Origin: Cristatella mucedo
Lineage: Eukaryota > Bryozoa > Phylactolaemata > Cristatellidae
DNA: 64,000 nt
Direction: 5' to 3'
Assembly: GCA_009760855.2 (NCBI GenBank)
Contig: WPIO01000152.1
Coordinates: forward strand, 195,501-259,500
In this document: one piece after another, positions 28,941-42,565 of the stretch
How the letters are laid out: each line of letters begins with the position of its first letter
Position numbering within the stretch: the stretch's first letter is position 1
Translations under genes and position numbers: made by a program
Notes under the pieces: model-generated
The model's input: only the letters and a program-made list of their open reading frames with translations
Told to the model about the DNA's origin: nothing
The model's database searches: none

Positions 28941-29699
28941 ACCTATGGGCACAAGCCAGCATGCAGGTAGAGATGGCTACCCAACATGACCAGACAAACA
29001 AGCTGGGATGGAAAAAGCGATTGTGGCATGTGCCAGTGGCCATTAGTGCAGTTAAAGGCCAGGCACAGCATGGGGTGGCTGGCATTGGCCGTCTGCAGTC
29101 TTATTCCACTAGCAGTAAGAGGAGATGTATTGATGCACGCCTGGGCTGGACATCATGAGGTCACCTTTTGTCTAGCTGCTCGACAGCTGTACCATGAGTT
29201 ATACTTGCTGGCCATTGTGGACCGGCCACTGAGGACCTAGGCTGGCAGCTACCTCGTGCAGGCACCATCTCCGATGACGGGTGACAGTCGTGACAAAGGA
29301 GGAAAACAGCATTCCAAAAAGCAGCTCTTTGATACCTCAGCATAAGATTAAGCTTAAGCTCAGTTTGAGATTCCACTGTCCTTGAACCTAGAGTGCCTTT
29401 GCTTCTGTTTTGTTCTTGTTTTCGTTGATCAGTCTATCCATTCTACTAGCTCGAGTCTGCTTTCATGTTCCTGAATCGGATCAAGTGGGCATCCCAGTGG
29501 CCTGGTTTGGTTCGAACTCATGAGCAGATATATGTAGGAGAGAGACTAACAACTGGGTGCTATAGTGGCGACAGTGGTTCACTGGTTCACTCATTCAGCT
29601 GAACTTCGGAAGCAGTCGCGAGACCACTGGACAGCATACCAGGATAGCTAGCCGCAAATGCGCTTCCGCATCTGTTGTGTGCACGGGCTAGACGCCGAG
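28941..29699. other. Unassigned DNA
   Basis: Nothing recognised. Confidence 0.5.
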
Positions 29700-29848
29700 C
29701 TGGTTTGGTCTAGCGGTTAAGGTGCTCGCCCCGACCAAGGTCTGACAGAGGTCGTGGGCTCGAGCCCCAAGGCATATGTGAAGCGCCTGAATAGAGATTA
29801 AGTTCTCTTGGGGGGCTATATAAATGAATTATTTTTTTTCTTTTTTTA
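29700..29848 (+). mobile_element. SINE-A copy, well preserved
   Basis: Head TGGTTTGGTCTAGCGGTTAA, B box within GGTCGTGGGCTCGAGCCC, body CATATGTGAAGCGCCTGAAT, and tail AAGTTCTCTTGGGGGGCTAT followed by AATTATTTTTTTTC. It is structurally complete and close to the 25,350 copy. The tail differs: it has a T run instead of ATT triplets. Confidence 0.9.
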
Positions 29849-30089
29849 GCCAGCAGCACCCGATAACAGCAGCTCGTGGTCTTCTCCTTGGAAACAGCAT
29901 CCACTGCCCAGCCACCAGAGCTACGACTTGGCTAGGCAGCAGGAAGCATATTTTTAGAACATTCTGCTGTCCACGATCTAGAGCAGGCAGTTGCTAGCTT
30001 ACTTCTGATTTGTCGAGTGGCCACAAAGTTGACCGGGAATGCAGTCACCAAAGGCTGCCGGCTTGCAATTGCCTCTGCCTTTATTTTCC
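29849..30089. other. Unassigned spacer
   Basis: Nothing recognised between a SINE-A and a LINE A 3' end. Confidence 0.5.
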
Positions 30090-30278
30090 TTTGTCCACTA
30101 ACCACACTTGCATGCTGACCCTGAGCATGTCACCCCTAACCATGTCATTCGTGGTGTTTATCAAGCATGATACCACTCACCATTCAATCACGTTTCCTTT
30201 GCAGCAAATGTAAAGCACCTAGAAAGAGATTGATCTCTGGGGGTGCTTTATCAAGTGTACTATTATTAATATTATAGA
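30090..30278 (+). mobile_element. LINE A 3' end
   Basis: The 3' untranslated part only: CCACACTTGCATGCTGACCC, CACCCCTAACCATG, TTTATCAAGCATGAT, TGCAGCAAATGTAAAGCACC, then AGAAAGAGATTG, GGTGCTTTATCAAGTG and an ATTATT-type tail. It matches 50,730-51,055 and the reverse of 42,566-42,760. No coding sequence remains. Confidence 0.85.
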
Positions 30279-31422
30279 TCTTGCATTGCCTCAAAAAATC
30301 AACCCCATCATCGTGCAACTTCAGCCTGCCTGCATCGCTGGTTAAAACAAAAGCAAGTCATTGCAGAAGCAATCCCTGCGACCGTGCAGTTGGGAGCAGA
30401 GGGGCAGGTTGCCATAGCAGATCCACTCGGGCATTACTAGCTTTGGTCAAGGGGATCACGGGTCGATGCAAGTCCAAGGGGTGGGGCCAGCAGCTCTTGG
30501 CCCCCCTTGCACAGATCTGATGGGTGGTTCAGCAGCAGGAAATACTCTTGGCTTTCTTACGATCGACTGCCCTGACAAGGCCAATGTCTGATTTTTTCCA
30601 TGGCTTAATCGTGGCAACACCCAACTGGCCTCATAAGAGCTGCTGACGTTTGGTAGCTGACTTGCTCACTGTCCAGCATCCGCACCTTTGCTACAGGCTC
30701 CTTACATCAACTGCCAATAGACCGCAGCAGCCGACAGGCCAAAGAACGCTCAGTGTAAACCGAATTAAAGTAAAGCTGGGCGGCAATCAGCAGCCGGTGC
30801 TGATGCCAGATAAAGTGATATGGTGCAGAGCGGCCTGCATCAGTCTGGGTAAACTTTGGCACAGCAGACGTGTCGGGCCTGCATTCTGGCGCCGCTTTCC
30901 GTCTGTGCCAGTTCACACGCCTACTGCCTGTTAGCATGAATGACCCTTGAGAACCCAGCTCACAGCGTTGGTGTTGGCATCCCAACAGAGGAAAGAAATA
31001 CTAGCTCTGTTGTTAGGCAAACCTTGAGTACTCGAGTCAACCGACAAGCGAATTGAATTTGTATCTTGGCCCATTACAGGCAGGATGCTGCACAATGTTC
31101 TCTGTCTTTTAGCATGCCGACGGCTAAAGAAAGCAGCTGCACAGAAGAGATCCGAAACATCTAGGAGCTGTGCATGCAGTAGCTACCACGGCTTCGGCAA
31201 CAGCTCTGAGATGGGTCAGCAGCAAAAAAGCCCACCCCTCTCGGCACCTGCAATAGCAGCCAGCGCACGCGCGACGACTAAGCCTTTCATTAAACTTCAT
31301 ACGGTTGGCACCTGCCATACCTACATCGACACGAAGACATGGTACTGCTAACGATGCTCATAGTAGCTGAGAGGAGGCTCTACTCGATCGCCTGTACGAA
31401 CTAGGCTGAACTAACGAAAGTC
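30279..31422. other. Unassigned DNA
   Basis: Nothing recognised. Open frames are short and overlapping. Confidence 0.5.
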
Positions 31423-31572
31423 GCCTTGGCCCCAGCGGTTAAGGTGCTCCCCACTCCCCCCCCCCCCGACCAAGGTCTGGCCGAGGTCGTAGGCCCGAGC
31501 CACGAGGTACATGCGAAGCGCCTGGATAGAGATTAAATTCTCTTAGGGTGCTGTGAATATACAAATGAATCA
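31423..31572 (+). mobile_element. SINE-A copy with C12 insertion
   Basis: Head CCTTGGCCCCAGCGGTTAAG, and body and tail with GCGAAGCGCCTGGATAGAGA and TTCTCTTAGGGTGCTGTGAA. A 12-base C run (31,456-31,467) sits where other copies have CGCCCCGACC between the A and B boxes. It probably expanded from that CCCC. The tail has a small insertion before ATACAAATGAA. Confidence 0.88.
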
Positions 31573-31612
31573 TATGTATATGTTTTTTAGAGTTGAGTTT
31601 TTAAGTTGAGTT

Positions 31613-31613
<1 letters not shown>

Positions 31614-31658
<45 letters not shown>

Positions 31659-31661
31659 ACA
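31614..31661. repeat. (CA)n microsatellite
   Basis: About 22 CA units just beyond the SINE-A tail. They may have grown from the tail region, as at 51,581. Confidence 0.96.
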
Positions 31662-31949
31662 CGCATGCATAAACACATAGGCAAGCACATCCCCTAGGCA
31701 GAAGGGGGCCAGAATCCCAAAAATCCCAGCTAGGCCGATGCTAGACGCTGGGCCGGTGCTAGACGGTCGGCTGGCCTCTCCTGCAAGAGCTAGGCTGCTT
31801 TCTCCAAGTCATCCTACCCTTCCCCCACAGGCCACCAAAGACCGAGAGTATATCCCCCTCTCCAACGTACTCAGGGCTCAGCCTACTTGTCAAGCCCAAC
31901 CAGTCCTAGCTGTGCCCTTCTCCAATTGAGGGTCGTCGGCTGGCCTTCT
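31662..31949. other. Unassigned spacer
   Basis: Nothing recognised. Confidence 0.5.
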
Positions 31950-32145
31950 TCATCTGCCTTCATCTTAGCACAGCACTCTTGTGCTTTTGCATGCTCAGTC
32001 TAAGCAGGATACCTTCTTGCATGCCATTAACTGTTGGTATGGGTTCTCCAGCAGCCAAAAGCTCCATGGGTGGAGATTTGGTTCTCTCAGGGCACGAGTC
32101 AGACGATTTAAGCAGTATAACTATCATCATTATCATTACTATAGA
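31950..32145 (+). mobile_element. LINE C-like 3' end
   Basis: CTTTTGCATGCTCAGTCTAA, GCAGGATACC, TGCATGCCATTAACTGTTGG, GGTGGAGATTTGGTTCTCTC and a closing run of ATCATTATCATT triplets align with the 3' ends at 34,560-34,710 and (reversed) 58,503-58,680. The copy is degraded and non-coding. Confidence 0.55.
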
Positions 32146-32998
<853 letters not shown>

Positions 32999-33000
<2 letters not shown>

Positions 33001-33244
33001 GTGGTGGCTCACTAACCAGCAAGCCCAAATAGCACCGTCCATCACATCAGACTGAGTCCAGTCCGTGTTGTGCGAGGAAAAATCTCAATTAGCGGCTCCA
33101 GCACTTTCAAAACTGGCAAGGGGCTGAGCTTCGTCCACCCAGTTTCCCATCTAGCCAGAGCCTTCTCTGGCAAACTGAGGCCCACGGTGTTGCCTCACTC
33201 ACCTAATCCGATGGGAACAGCCGTATGCATTACTACTTCCTTTC
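32999..33244. other. Unassigned spacer
   Basis: Nothing recognised with confidence. It may contain a diverged LINE 3' untranslated region leading to the tail at 33,245. Confidence 0.4.
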
Positions 33245-33330
33245 CGGCATATTAAAAGTGGCTAGAAAGAGATTTAGCTCTCGTATGGTGCTGTACAATA
33301 TCTTAGAATCATTGTTATTATTAGTACTAC
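33245..33330 (+). mobile_element. LINE 3' tail
   Basis: AAAAGTGGCTAGAAAGAGAT, TTTAGCTCTCGTATGGTGCT, GTACAATATC and a TTATTATTAG end correspond to the shared LINE A/SINE-A tail. There is no recognisable body upstream. Confidence 0.65.
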
Positions 33331-34319
33331 TCAAAGGCTATTGCCGGTGAGTGAGACGAGGATTTAGATCAACTGCACCTGCTCCACCATGCCACCAAGT
33401 GAACGTAGCTGTTGAGCTTTTAAGCAAAACCCGAGTGGATGTCATCAACAGTTAACAGGCAGTTGCTGAGACCGATGGGATAAGGGAAAAGATTGAAGGA
33501 TAACGAGGTAAAGCTTTTGTAGGAGCACCTATCTCAGCTAATTAAGACGGAGACTTGGAATAACTGGCCGACATACTTGTACTGCTGGGGCAGTCCTAGC
33601 AATGACCATCGACTGTCAAACCGGGATCGTCTAGAAGAGCCACTTTGGACGACACCGAATGTGTCTATTCCCTTCTTTTGTAGCACGGTAGCACTAGTCA
33701 AGTGCTCGAGAACAGCTTCTGAGAGACTCCCGAGATTTGTGCTGCGGACCGTCAGGGTCTTGAATTATTTAGAATATTCCTTAGGGAATATCCAGCTTTT
33801 CCTTGATTACAGAGTCATAATGCTCAAGGTCTGGTGTATTTCATTTATGAGGATGGCATCCAAAGTAAGGAAAAACCAACAATGAAATCGGCAAGCCACA
33901 TATTAAATAGAAAGGCTTTGGGCAAGGGCAGGCTGTTCAATGCCTTCGGCGAACCTCCACAATACAAAGAGATGGGCTATTCCAAATCACCGGTGGCTCC
34001 TAAGTGTCGGGCTTCATATTACCTCCTCAGAAACTTGCAAGTACTGCTACAGTGCAGTTTAGTAAACATTCGGGAAAAGCTCTACGAGCCTTGAAAAACC
34101 TCTTCCGATGCATTGAATAACTTTATCATAATTTATCAAAGACAGCAAACTTATTGATGATTCGAGTTTCTCAGACTTCTGGTGCTCACTGAACAAAGCT
34201 GTTTTGCATTAACCTTGCATCATTTGGATGGAACAGCAAAGCACTTTAGGCAGCTTCTTTGTGGCATTGGCCAAGCCATTAGTCGTGGATGGGCATCCTT
34301 AAGCAAAACTCTTGATTAT
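33331..34319. other. Unassigned DNA
   Basis: A roughly 100-codon open frame at 33,577-33,885 and neighbouring frames are unrecognised. Confidence 0.5.
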
Positions 34320-34715
34320 ACCCCTGACCAAACCACGTTCTAGATTTAAATCGTCTACTTGTCGGTCCAGAAGTTCGTCTATAACGACAGACTGGAGCTT
34401 GTTCCAGCCTCTAGTCGCCAAATGCATTTACTTTGCATCATTCATGTCTCAGCTAGAGAAGCATCTGTTCTGCTTACACCTGAGCCCTAGTGAACTTGCC
34501 TTTTTTCGTATGCTCGCATGATTCGGTGCATGCCACTAACCAGGAGTGCTGCTAACAAGTGGTCCAAGTGCCCTCTTGTGCTCTTCTACCGGTATGTCTC
34601 TGTATAGCACTCGTGTGTTTTTGCATGCTTTTCCAAGCCCGATACCTTGCTTGTCAATAACTCTCGATTGTCTCTTAAGGTGCTGTACGAAAGACTCACT
34701 ATTACTTTTCGGTGC
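34320..34715 (+). mobile_element. LINE C-like 3' end with C-terminal codons
   Basis: The translated plus strand near 34,388-34,475 gives WSLFQPLV and SQLEKHLF, which sit at the position of the WNSLP ... LKTHLF C-terminus of CR1/L2-type LINEs. Downstream, GTTTTTGCATGCTTTTCC and GATTGTCTCTTAAGGTGCTG match the 31,950 and 58,503 ends. It is highly degraded. Confidence 0.5.
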
Positions 34716-35729
34716 TCAGAAACCTCACAAATACCTATCTTTACTGCAGAAGCGAGTCAGTGCAGAATGCTGACGCAAAGCGAATTTCTCAGCATTTCAG
34801 GATGTAAGTTGTACATCTCGCTACTTCACGACGTATATTGCTTTTTCAATGAATGTAGCTGACAGCAAAGTGCTGGTTGCTTCTGTTCGGGCAGAGTCAT
34901 TTGGAGCTAAAAACTAGCCACCCTGGAAAACTCGCTCTCCATTTGCTTGCTTGAACAGACGTAAAACTGAAGCCATCGGCAGATGCTGCACCTCTGCAGA
35001 GTTGTAAAATGACATAACTAACAATATCAGGAATCTTGTTAAATGATGACGACCTAGGCTACTGACCACTGACCCTTGTGGTTCCTTTCGAGCTCGTCTT
35101 TCTCAGGCAGCTACAACAGCTACCGACCTCCTATACAGTTTTGACCTGGTAAGCAACAACATGAGCAGAGGTTTACGATAGCAAACACACATGCAAAACA
35201 AGCAAGTAGTAGTAGTAGCAGCAGTGGAGGCAGCCGAGCCCCACGGAGGGGCATAGTTACAAGGCCTTCTGGTACAAGCATACCAACGAATTGCTAAACG
35301 CTAGGCCTGTTACATGATCCAAGACATACCTGCTGGGCCTTTGAAGACACTCCATTATGCCACGAAAGGCAGAAAGCATACGCCTTTCATGCTAATAAAC
35401 GGCAGTCATGGTTTGGGAATTGCAGTGGTGATAATGCAACTGAAAACTCAAGTCTAGGGCAACCTACATGAAAACGATCAGCAATGGAACAAGGAAGCTC
35501 AAAAATCCCCAGTTAAATAAGCTTAGGCTCTTTAGCAAGAACATGCTTCAAGTCCCTCCGAATCAAGAAGGAAATAGAGAGAAACTTTTTATTATATGAG
35601 CGAGTGGAAACTAGCAAGTGCACATTACTTAAACATGCCAAATATGCCTTTGGCAACCATATGCTGCATGAAATTTAGCCGAATATTGCTCTGCTACGAG
35701 GATGTTAAAAGTCATCAGAGGATCCCTTA
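34716..35729. other. Unassigned DNA
   Basis: Nothing recognised. A short AGT/AGC triplet run lies near 35,205-35,225. Confidence 0.5.
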
Positions 35730-36640
35730 AAGCATGAGGGTACCCTAAGGATTTGTGCTTGGTGGTTCACTTATTTTCTTTATAGTCCCATTCTTGCCTT
35801 GTAATTATCAAGCACAACTTGGGCTTCCATTTTATGCAGATGACACATAGTTGTACCTATGCTTTGATCTCTCCTGGCCTTCCACTACGTCGGGCTATCT
35901 TAACTAGATTGCAGTATATATTACTGGCATCGAAGCTTAAATAGCAGCACACGATCTCAAGTTGAATGACAATAATCTAAATTACTAGTACGGGAAATTA
36001 AAAAGCTCGAACCTCAAAATAAGATACCTGGTGTAGCCTCTGCATGCACACAGCAAAGTCCAATTCCAAAGTGACCTTTCATTCCACAAATACACCAGCT
36101 TCACAGTCGAGACTACCTACGTTCAATTCCATTCCATTCCAAATCCTCGGGCGTCCTTAGACCAGAATACAGCCAAGTTGGTCCCACTATTTGCGACATC
36201 CCATCTGGACTTCTGTAACTCACTACTAGCAGGTCTTCCTGGCTGTCCTACAAGAGGCTCAAAGTTGGAGCAAAACTAGGCTGTTAAAAATTTTTCATGA
36301 AAGGCACAACCATCACATCTCATTACTTCTCATCAGCACGTGCTTGCTCCACATTTTATCGTCTTCGAGGTTGTGTCACTAACTTTTAGGTCCCTTCATA
36401 CTCTTAATCCGGCCTAGCCATCCGAAATACATTCTAATCAGACATTGCCTTCTAATTAACTTACTGCTCGTCTGATTCAAGTCATTCAGCTGCACCTGGA
36501 ACCAACCTCAAATCCAATATCGACCTTGCCTTCGATTCGCATTCTCTCAAAGCATAGGACGTAAACCCTGTTGATGCCATAACATCCCCTAACTTGAAAA
36601 AAATTCATTGTGCACTGTCCTTCGCATCCTAATTGTTGCT
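35730..36640 (+). mobile_element. LINE A fragment, degraded
   Basis: The RT region begins near the motif-B position. It then reads HNLGF followed by a frameshifted FYADDT near 35,825-35,850, where the codon after ADDT is a stop (TAG for CAG), and LYLCFD. Later segments match SAYFQL, LLAGLP and the 3' end (CATCCCCTAACTTGAAAAAA). Multiple stops and shifts show an old, dead copy that runs into the CA-array region. Confidence 0.75.
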
Positions 36641-36695
36641 TTCCTGTCGCTTAATGACATCATAGGTCAGGTGGACGGCTGGATTTGAGCCCCTG

Positions 36696-38439
<1,744 letters not shown>

Positions 38440-39672
38440 CTTACAGAAACTGATCCTGTTCGGTGGGCAGTCTTGTATACCGGCACACAGAACGGATTGC
38501 GCTTCGGTTTTCGATTAACCTCAGTTTCCCTCTGACACGAGACGGGTCACCTGTGGAGTCCCTCAAGGGTCCGTCCTTGGTCCCTTGCTGTTCTCCATTT
38601 ATACTCAACCTCTATGAAAAGTGATTAAGGCCCATAGAATAGGATATCACTTTTATGCTGACGATACTCAGCTGTATTTGCCATTTAAACAGTCGGAATC
38701 TGCTGCAGCAACTGATAAACTGAATGCTTGCCTTGCCGATATTTGATCCTGGATGGTGCAAAACTTCTTGAAACTAAATGACAATAAAACCTAACTGCTG
38801 CTCATAGGACACCATAATAGGTGACAGGTATTGTGCTACCATCACCACGTGCTCAAAATTTAGTTGTCGTTTCGACAGCTGCCTCAATTTTAAAAGCTTC
38901 GTTCAGAAGACTGCTTCTACAGCTAGCCATCACATCCGATCCCTATCTAAGATTAGGAGCTGTCTCCCACAGTGGCTTGCAAACATTTAACCCTAGCTCC
39001 TTAGTTCTGTCTCGACTTGATTAATGTAATTCTCTTTTGGCTGGACTACCAAAAAAAGCAACTAAACCACTGCAGCTGGCTATGAATATGGCTGCAAGGC
39101 TAGTTTTCAAGTCCCAGAGGTTTGATTACGTGTCTCCTTTTCTAAAAGAGCTAGAATGGATGCCGGTTGAGCAACAGATGCTGAGCAAAGTTCTTACGCT
39201 GACCCACAAGGCCCGCCACGGCTTGGCTCCTTCGTACCTGGCTGAACTGCTGCCTCAGTTTCAGCCTGTTCGCACCCTCAGGTCCTGTATGAACAAGTCA
39301 TTAGCTGTTCCATTCCTCTCCATAAAGATCGTTTGTGACAGAAGGTTTAGCTTTGCAGGTCCTAGACTGTGGAACTCGCTTCCACAATTCTTAAGCAACG
39401 ACAACTACTCTCCTGTTTCTGAGTATGGCTCATCATTTTCAGCGGTCCTGAGCTGCTACTTCTATGGTACTCACTACCTCAACTGCTCTCCTGACTGTGC
39501 TATGCTTTCCACTTTCTCTTTGTTGCGTGAGACGAAGTCTGTTGGCTACCGAATGAGAACCGAAAGCCGCTTAGGCTGTGAGTGCGCTATACAAAACTCT
39601 CCTTCGTAACACCCACATAGTCTTTATGGCTTTATGGAGTTGCAAACGGAGATACATTACATTATGTTACTG
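38440..39672 (+). mobile_element. LINE B, most complete copy (RT motif B to 3' end)
   Basis: A 5'-truncated non-LTR retrotransposon. RT motif B reads VTCGVPQGSVLGPLLF at about 38,545-38,592, and FYADDTQLY lies near 38,652. SLSKIRSCLPQWL comes near 38,940. A single in-frame stop then breaks SRLD/CNSLLAG at 39,019-39,021, and a 190-codon open stretch continues to 39,609. That stretch carries LAGLPKKATKPLQLAMNMAA, EWMPVEQQMLSKVLTLTHKA, LAPSYLAELLPQF and GPRLWNSLPQF. There is also a frameshift near 38,830-38,870. The 3' end has TGCGCTATACAAAACTCTCC and ends in GATACATTACATT. The RNase-H-free, RT-only layout and motif wording are CR1/L2-like. An intact element would be expected to make its cDNA by target-primed reverse transcription. 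This copy is inactive. Confidence 0.9.
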
Positions 39673-40764
39673 CACAAATTAATCACAGATAATAGTGATC
39701 CGGGTGAACGCACTGGTCAGCTGAGGCATCACCAATCATAACCAATCAAAGAGCATGTTCTGTGAACTATCTTCGTTATTGAGCAATTGCCAGCATGTGT
39801 TCGGCAGTCATAAAGTGAAACCTTCCTTGAAATTGTTAGAAAGCATGAATACTGCCACTCGCAGGTAGGCTGGTTACATACGGCTACATTTCGAAAGTCT
39901 TTCATGGGTCTTGGTCCGAGGGGACATGTGCTCACACTCATCAACCAGCTAGTGAGCTCACGGTCTTTAGTTTTCAGAAAGTGATTGCCCTGCACGATTT
40001 AGGATAGGCAGGCATGCTATTTAATTCGAAGCCTTTTCTGCTGTTAACCAGGCTGCCACTGTGTGCATATGGTTTCTGTGCCAAATACGGATGCATTCTG
40101 AGCCGACCCATCAAATCAGGCAGCCATGATGGGAAGTATCTGGAGTCGTGCAAGAGGGTGGAGGGCTTTCTTGCTATGAATGGAAAGCTGGAATATGCTG
40201 GAAGCCACTTCCTTAACTGTCTGAGGCGTTTGCCTTGCTGTGTGTCTTCTTCACCTCATCACCAGGCAAATCAAAAGCTCTCAGGAGCAGCTAATGCAGG
40301 GCACGAGGGCCTCACATGCAGGCTGTGCAACTCGCATGCTCGGCGGCCACTGAATATCAGAGCTGATAGCGATTTCAAACATCGAGCACAAGATGAATGA
40401 GACATTATCTTTTGCAAAGGCCAACAGTGCAGCCGCTAACAAAACTTTGGCTGCACAACACGGCATGCAGCAGATGCTTCACGTGCCTGTCATTTCCACA
40501 GATAGCCCTGCTCTGCTGCTGCTGGTTTTTGTAGAACAGATTTAAGCTTAATTTCGATCAGGTGGGACTCGCTCAGCAGGTACAGATAGATTTGAAAGTA
40601 ATTACAACTCCACCAGACTGTGCCGGATGGAGCCACAATTCTGCCGAAGGCTAATCAGCAAATTCAGACTTGTACACCAGAAGGCAAGGGAACAGCTGTT
40701 GAAGCAGGCCTAATGGGGTAATAAGAGGAATAATACGGGTCTATTTGATTGAACATCCACGTAG
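39673..40764. other. Unassigned DNA
   Basis: An ATG-initiated 128-codon open frame (40,014-40,400) shows no recognised domain. Nothing else is called. Confidence 0.45.
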
Positions 40765-40850
40765 AGTCTTATCGTGCTGGGTAAACCGTGTGTTATTCAC
40801 AACTTAGAATGGCTAACCCTCAAAGGGCACGACCAGCATATCTCGGTAGC
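40765..40850 (+). mobile_element. LINE A fragment, left part of an interrupted copy
   Basis: Translates to VLGKPCVIHNLEWLTLKG, equivalent to VMGKHSVIQKLERLTLKI in the 43,590 copy. Homology stops just before the NLGVMFQSDL position and appears to resume at about 41,892. The two parts are probably one LINE copy split by the block at 40,858-41,891. Confidence 0.75.
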
Positions 40851-40857
40851 ATATGAA

Positions 40858-41891
40858 TATACAATCATTATGAAAAACTTCTTACCGTGTGGGTGCAGCT
40901 GCTGTGACTGTAAATTCGTTCGGGTAGTAGCTCGGTTTTCTATGATGACAGGCATAATGAAGTTATGTACAGCATGAGAAAATATCTATTGACAGCCCAA
41001 AAACAAACTCAAATTGCAATTAGCATCTGTAAAGTTCCTAGAAAGAGATTCAGTTATGAAGGCACTATACAAATATATTATTATTCTTATTAATATGTTT
41101 GCTTTTTAGTAAAACCTGGACTTATTACGATTCATAATGACCACTCTTGTCTGACCAAGGACAGAGGCCACAAGCTTCTGTGTTGCCTTTTCTGCTGCTG
41201 CAAACTCCACAGAGCCCGAGTTTTGGGTTGGCTACCAGTGTATGCGGAACACCTAGCCTCAGCTGCCTGTCAATTATTGCTAAATCGTTGTTCTATGGGG
41301 ATCAAGTTGGGCGACTAGCTGGGCCATTCATCAGCACCAAACAAAGGTTCGTCAAAAAGTACTGTACTCAAGTTACTGTTGGTCAAGAAGGTTGAATTAC
41401 CTAGCTCAAATACTCTGCCTGGGTCTCGTTAACATTTGGCATCAAGATAACGACTCTAAGCACACTGCCAAGCCAGTGAAGTACTTCTGACGAATCCTAG
41501 CTTGGTGTTGATGCAGTGACCCAGTCAGTTGCATGATTTGAACTCCACAGAACTACTATGAAGCAAAATCGACAGGTGGCTGAATTTGCCCTGCGTCAGT
41601 AGCCAACCTTTTCAGTAAAACTTAGGTGCTGCAGCTGAAGAGGCAAAAATGAACCATGTGGCCTATATCACTGACCACACTAGGTAGGGTCGCATAGAAT
41701 CGTGATGGGACGCGGTTATTCTAAACGCATACATACTAAAAGCATGTGTTTGTTTTTGGGCTGCAAATAAATATTTGCTTATGCTATGCATAACTTTAGC
41801 ATGCCTGGCATCGTAGAAAGCCCTTGCATTACCCGAACAAATGTTGAGCAACAACAGCTTTAGCCATACTGAGTTTTTTAAACTCAGTTTA
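40858..41891. mobile_element. Block of about 1 kb bordered by inverted Repeat Y
   Basis: Two copies of a segment of about 150 bp (Repeat Y) face each other at 40,858-41,010 (+) and 41,744-41,890 (-). Their best core is CAGCCCAAAAACAAAC with flanking TTATGYA and AGCATRAG-like words. Both translate to a similar peptide: FYDDRHNEVMYSMRKYL and TAQKQT in one, FYDARHAKVMHSISKYL and AAQKQT in the other. Just inside the left arm is a LINE/SINE-type 3' tail (41,022-41,094, ending TATTATTATTCTTATTA). The remaining interior has no recognised transposase or RT. LINE A sequence abuts both ends. Possible explanations are a transposon with long terminal inverted repeats, or two insertions of an unknown retroelement in opposite orientation. 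Confidence 0.55.
41022..41094 (+). mobile_element. LINE/SINE-type 3' tail inside the block
   Basis: CATCTGTAAAGTTCCTAGAA, AGAGATTCAGTTATGAAGGC, ACTATACAAATATATTATTA. This follows Repeat Y directly, so Repeat Y plus this tail could be the end of one retroelement. Confidence 0.7.
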
Positions 41892-42565
41892 TTTTTGGTG
41901 TCATGTTTCATAGTAATCTTCATTAATAGATTACCACATCAGGTCCGTGTCAAGCCTTCCTACTTTCAGCAACTTGTCATGAAAACAAAATTAGGCCTGC
42001 TTAAATAAAGATGCTACAGCCAAGCCAGTCCATGTATTTATGACAAACCATCTAGAAAGCAGCTCACTATTCACAGGCATTCCTGTCTACACATCTAACT
42101 CTTACAGTTAATGCATTATTCAGAAGTCAGGCTCATCTATTGTAAACGTTGTAGCTGCCATATTGCACCACTTCTCATCGACCTTCATTGGCTCCCCAAC
42201 AAGCAGCATGTTGACACAAAGTCCCTATCACATACTTTTAGTTCCCTTAATTCTCTTGTTCCTGCCTAGCTATTATTTCTAAAATATAAGGTAGATCCAT
42301 AAGGTTCTGTTTACGTGACTCAAGTCTGTCCGGTCTGCTCTAAACAAGCCCAGATCCTTTGCAGACCGAACCTTCAGCTCCTACGGTCTTAATACCAGGA
42401 AAATAGTACTGACTGACTTCAAGAGGTCCCCTGACCTAAAGACATTGAAAAAAGTGGCTAAAAATCTTCATCATCCCCACAGCATTTGCTCTATCCCAGT
42501 GAATTGTCCTTGTGTGCTGCGAGTGTGAATGTCATCACCAACTAATTGGCACAATTATAATAATG
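41892..42565 (+). mobile_element. LINE A fragment, right part of the interrupted copy
   Basis: Begins TTGGTGTCATGTTTCATAGT, equivalent to the NLGVMFQSD codons. It continues through KPSYFQ, a diverged LLAG region, ATLHHF/IAPLLIDLHWLPNKQ near 42,160-42,205, and a diverged C-terminus. It ends near CACAATTATAATAATG, where a minus-strand LINE A begins. Stops are numerous and it is an older subfamily than 43,590. Confidence 0.75.

Noticed and set aside
40014-40400. 128-codon ATG open frame
   Set aside because: No recognisable domain. Nearby sequence shows no exon signals I can support.
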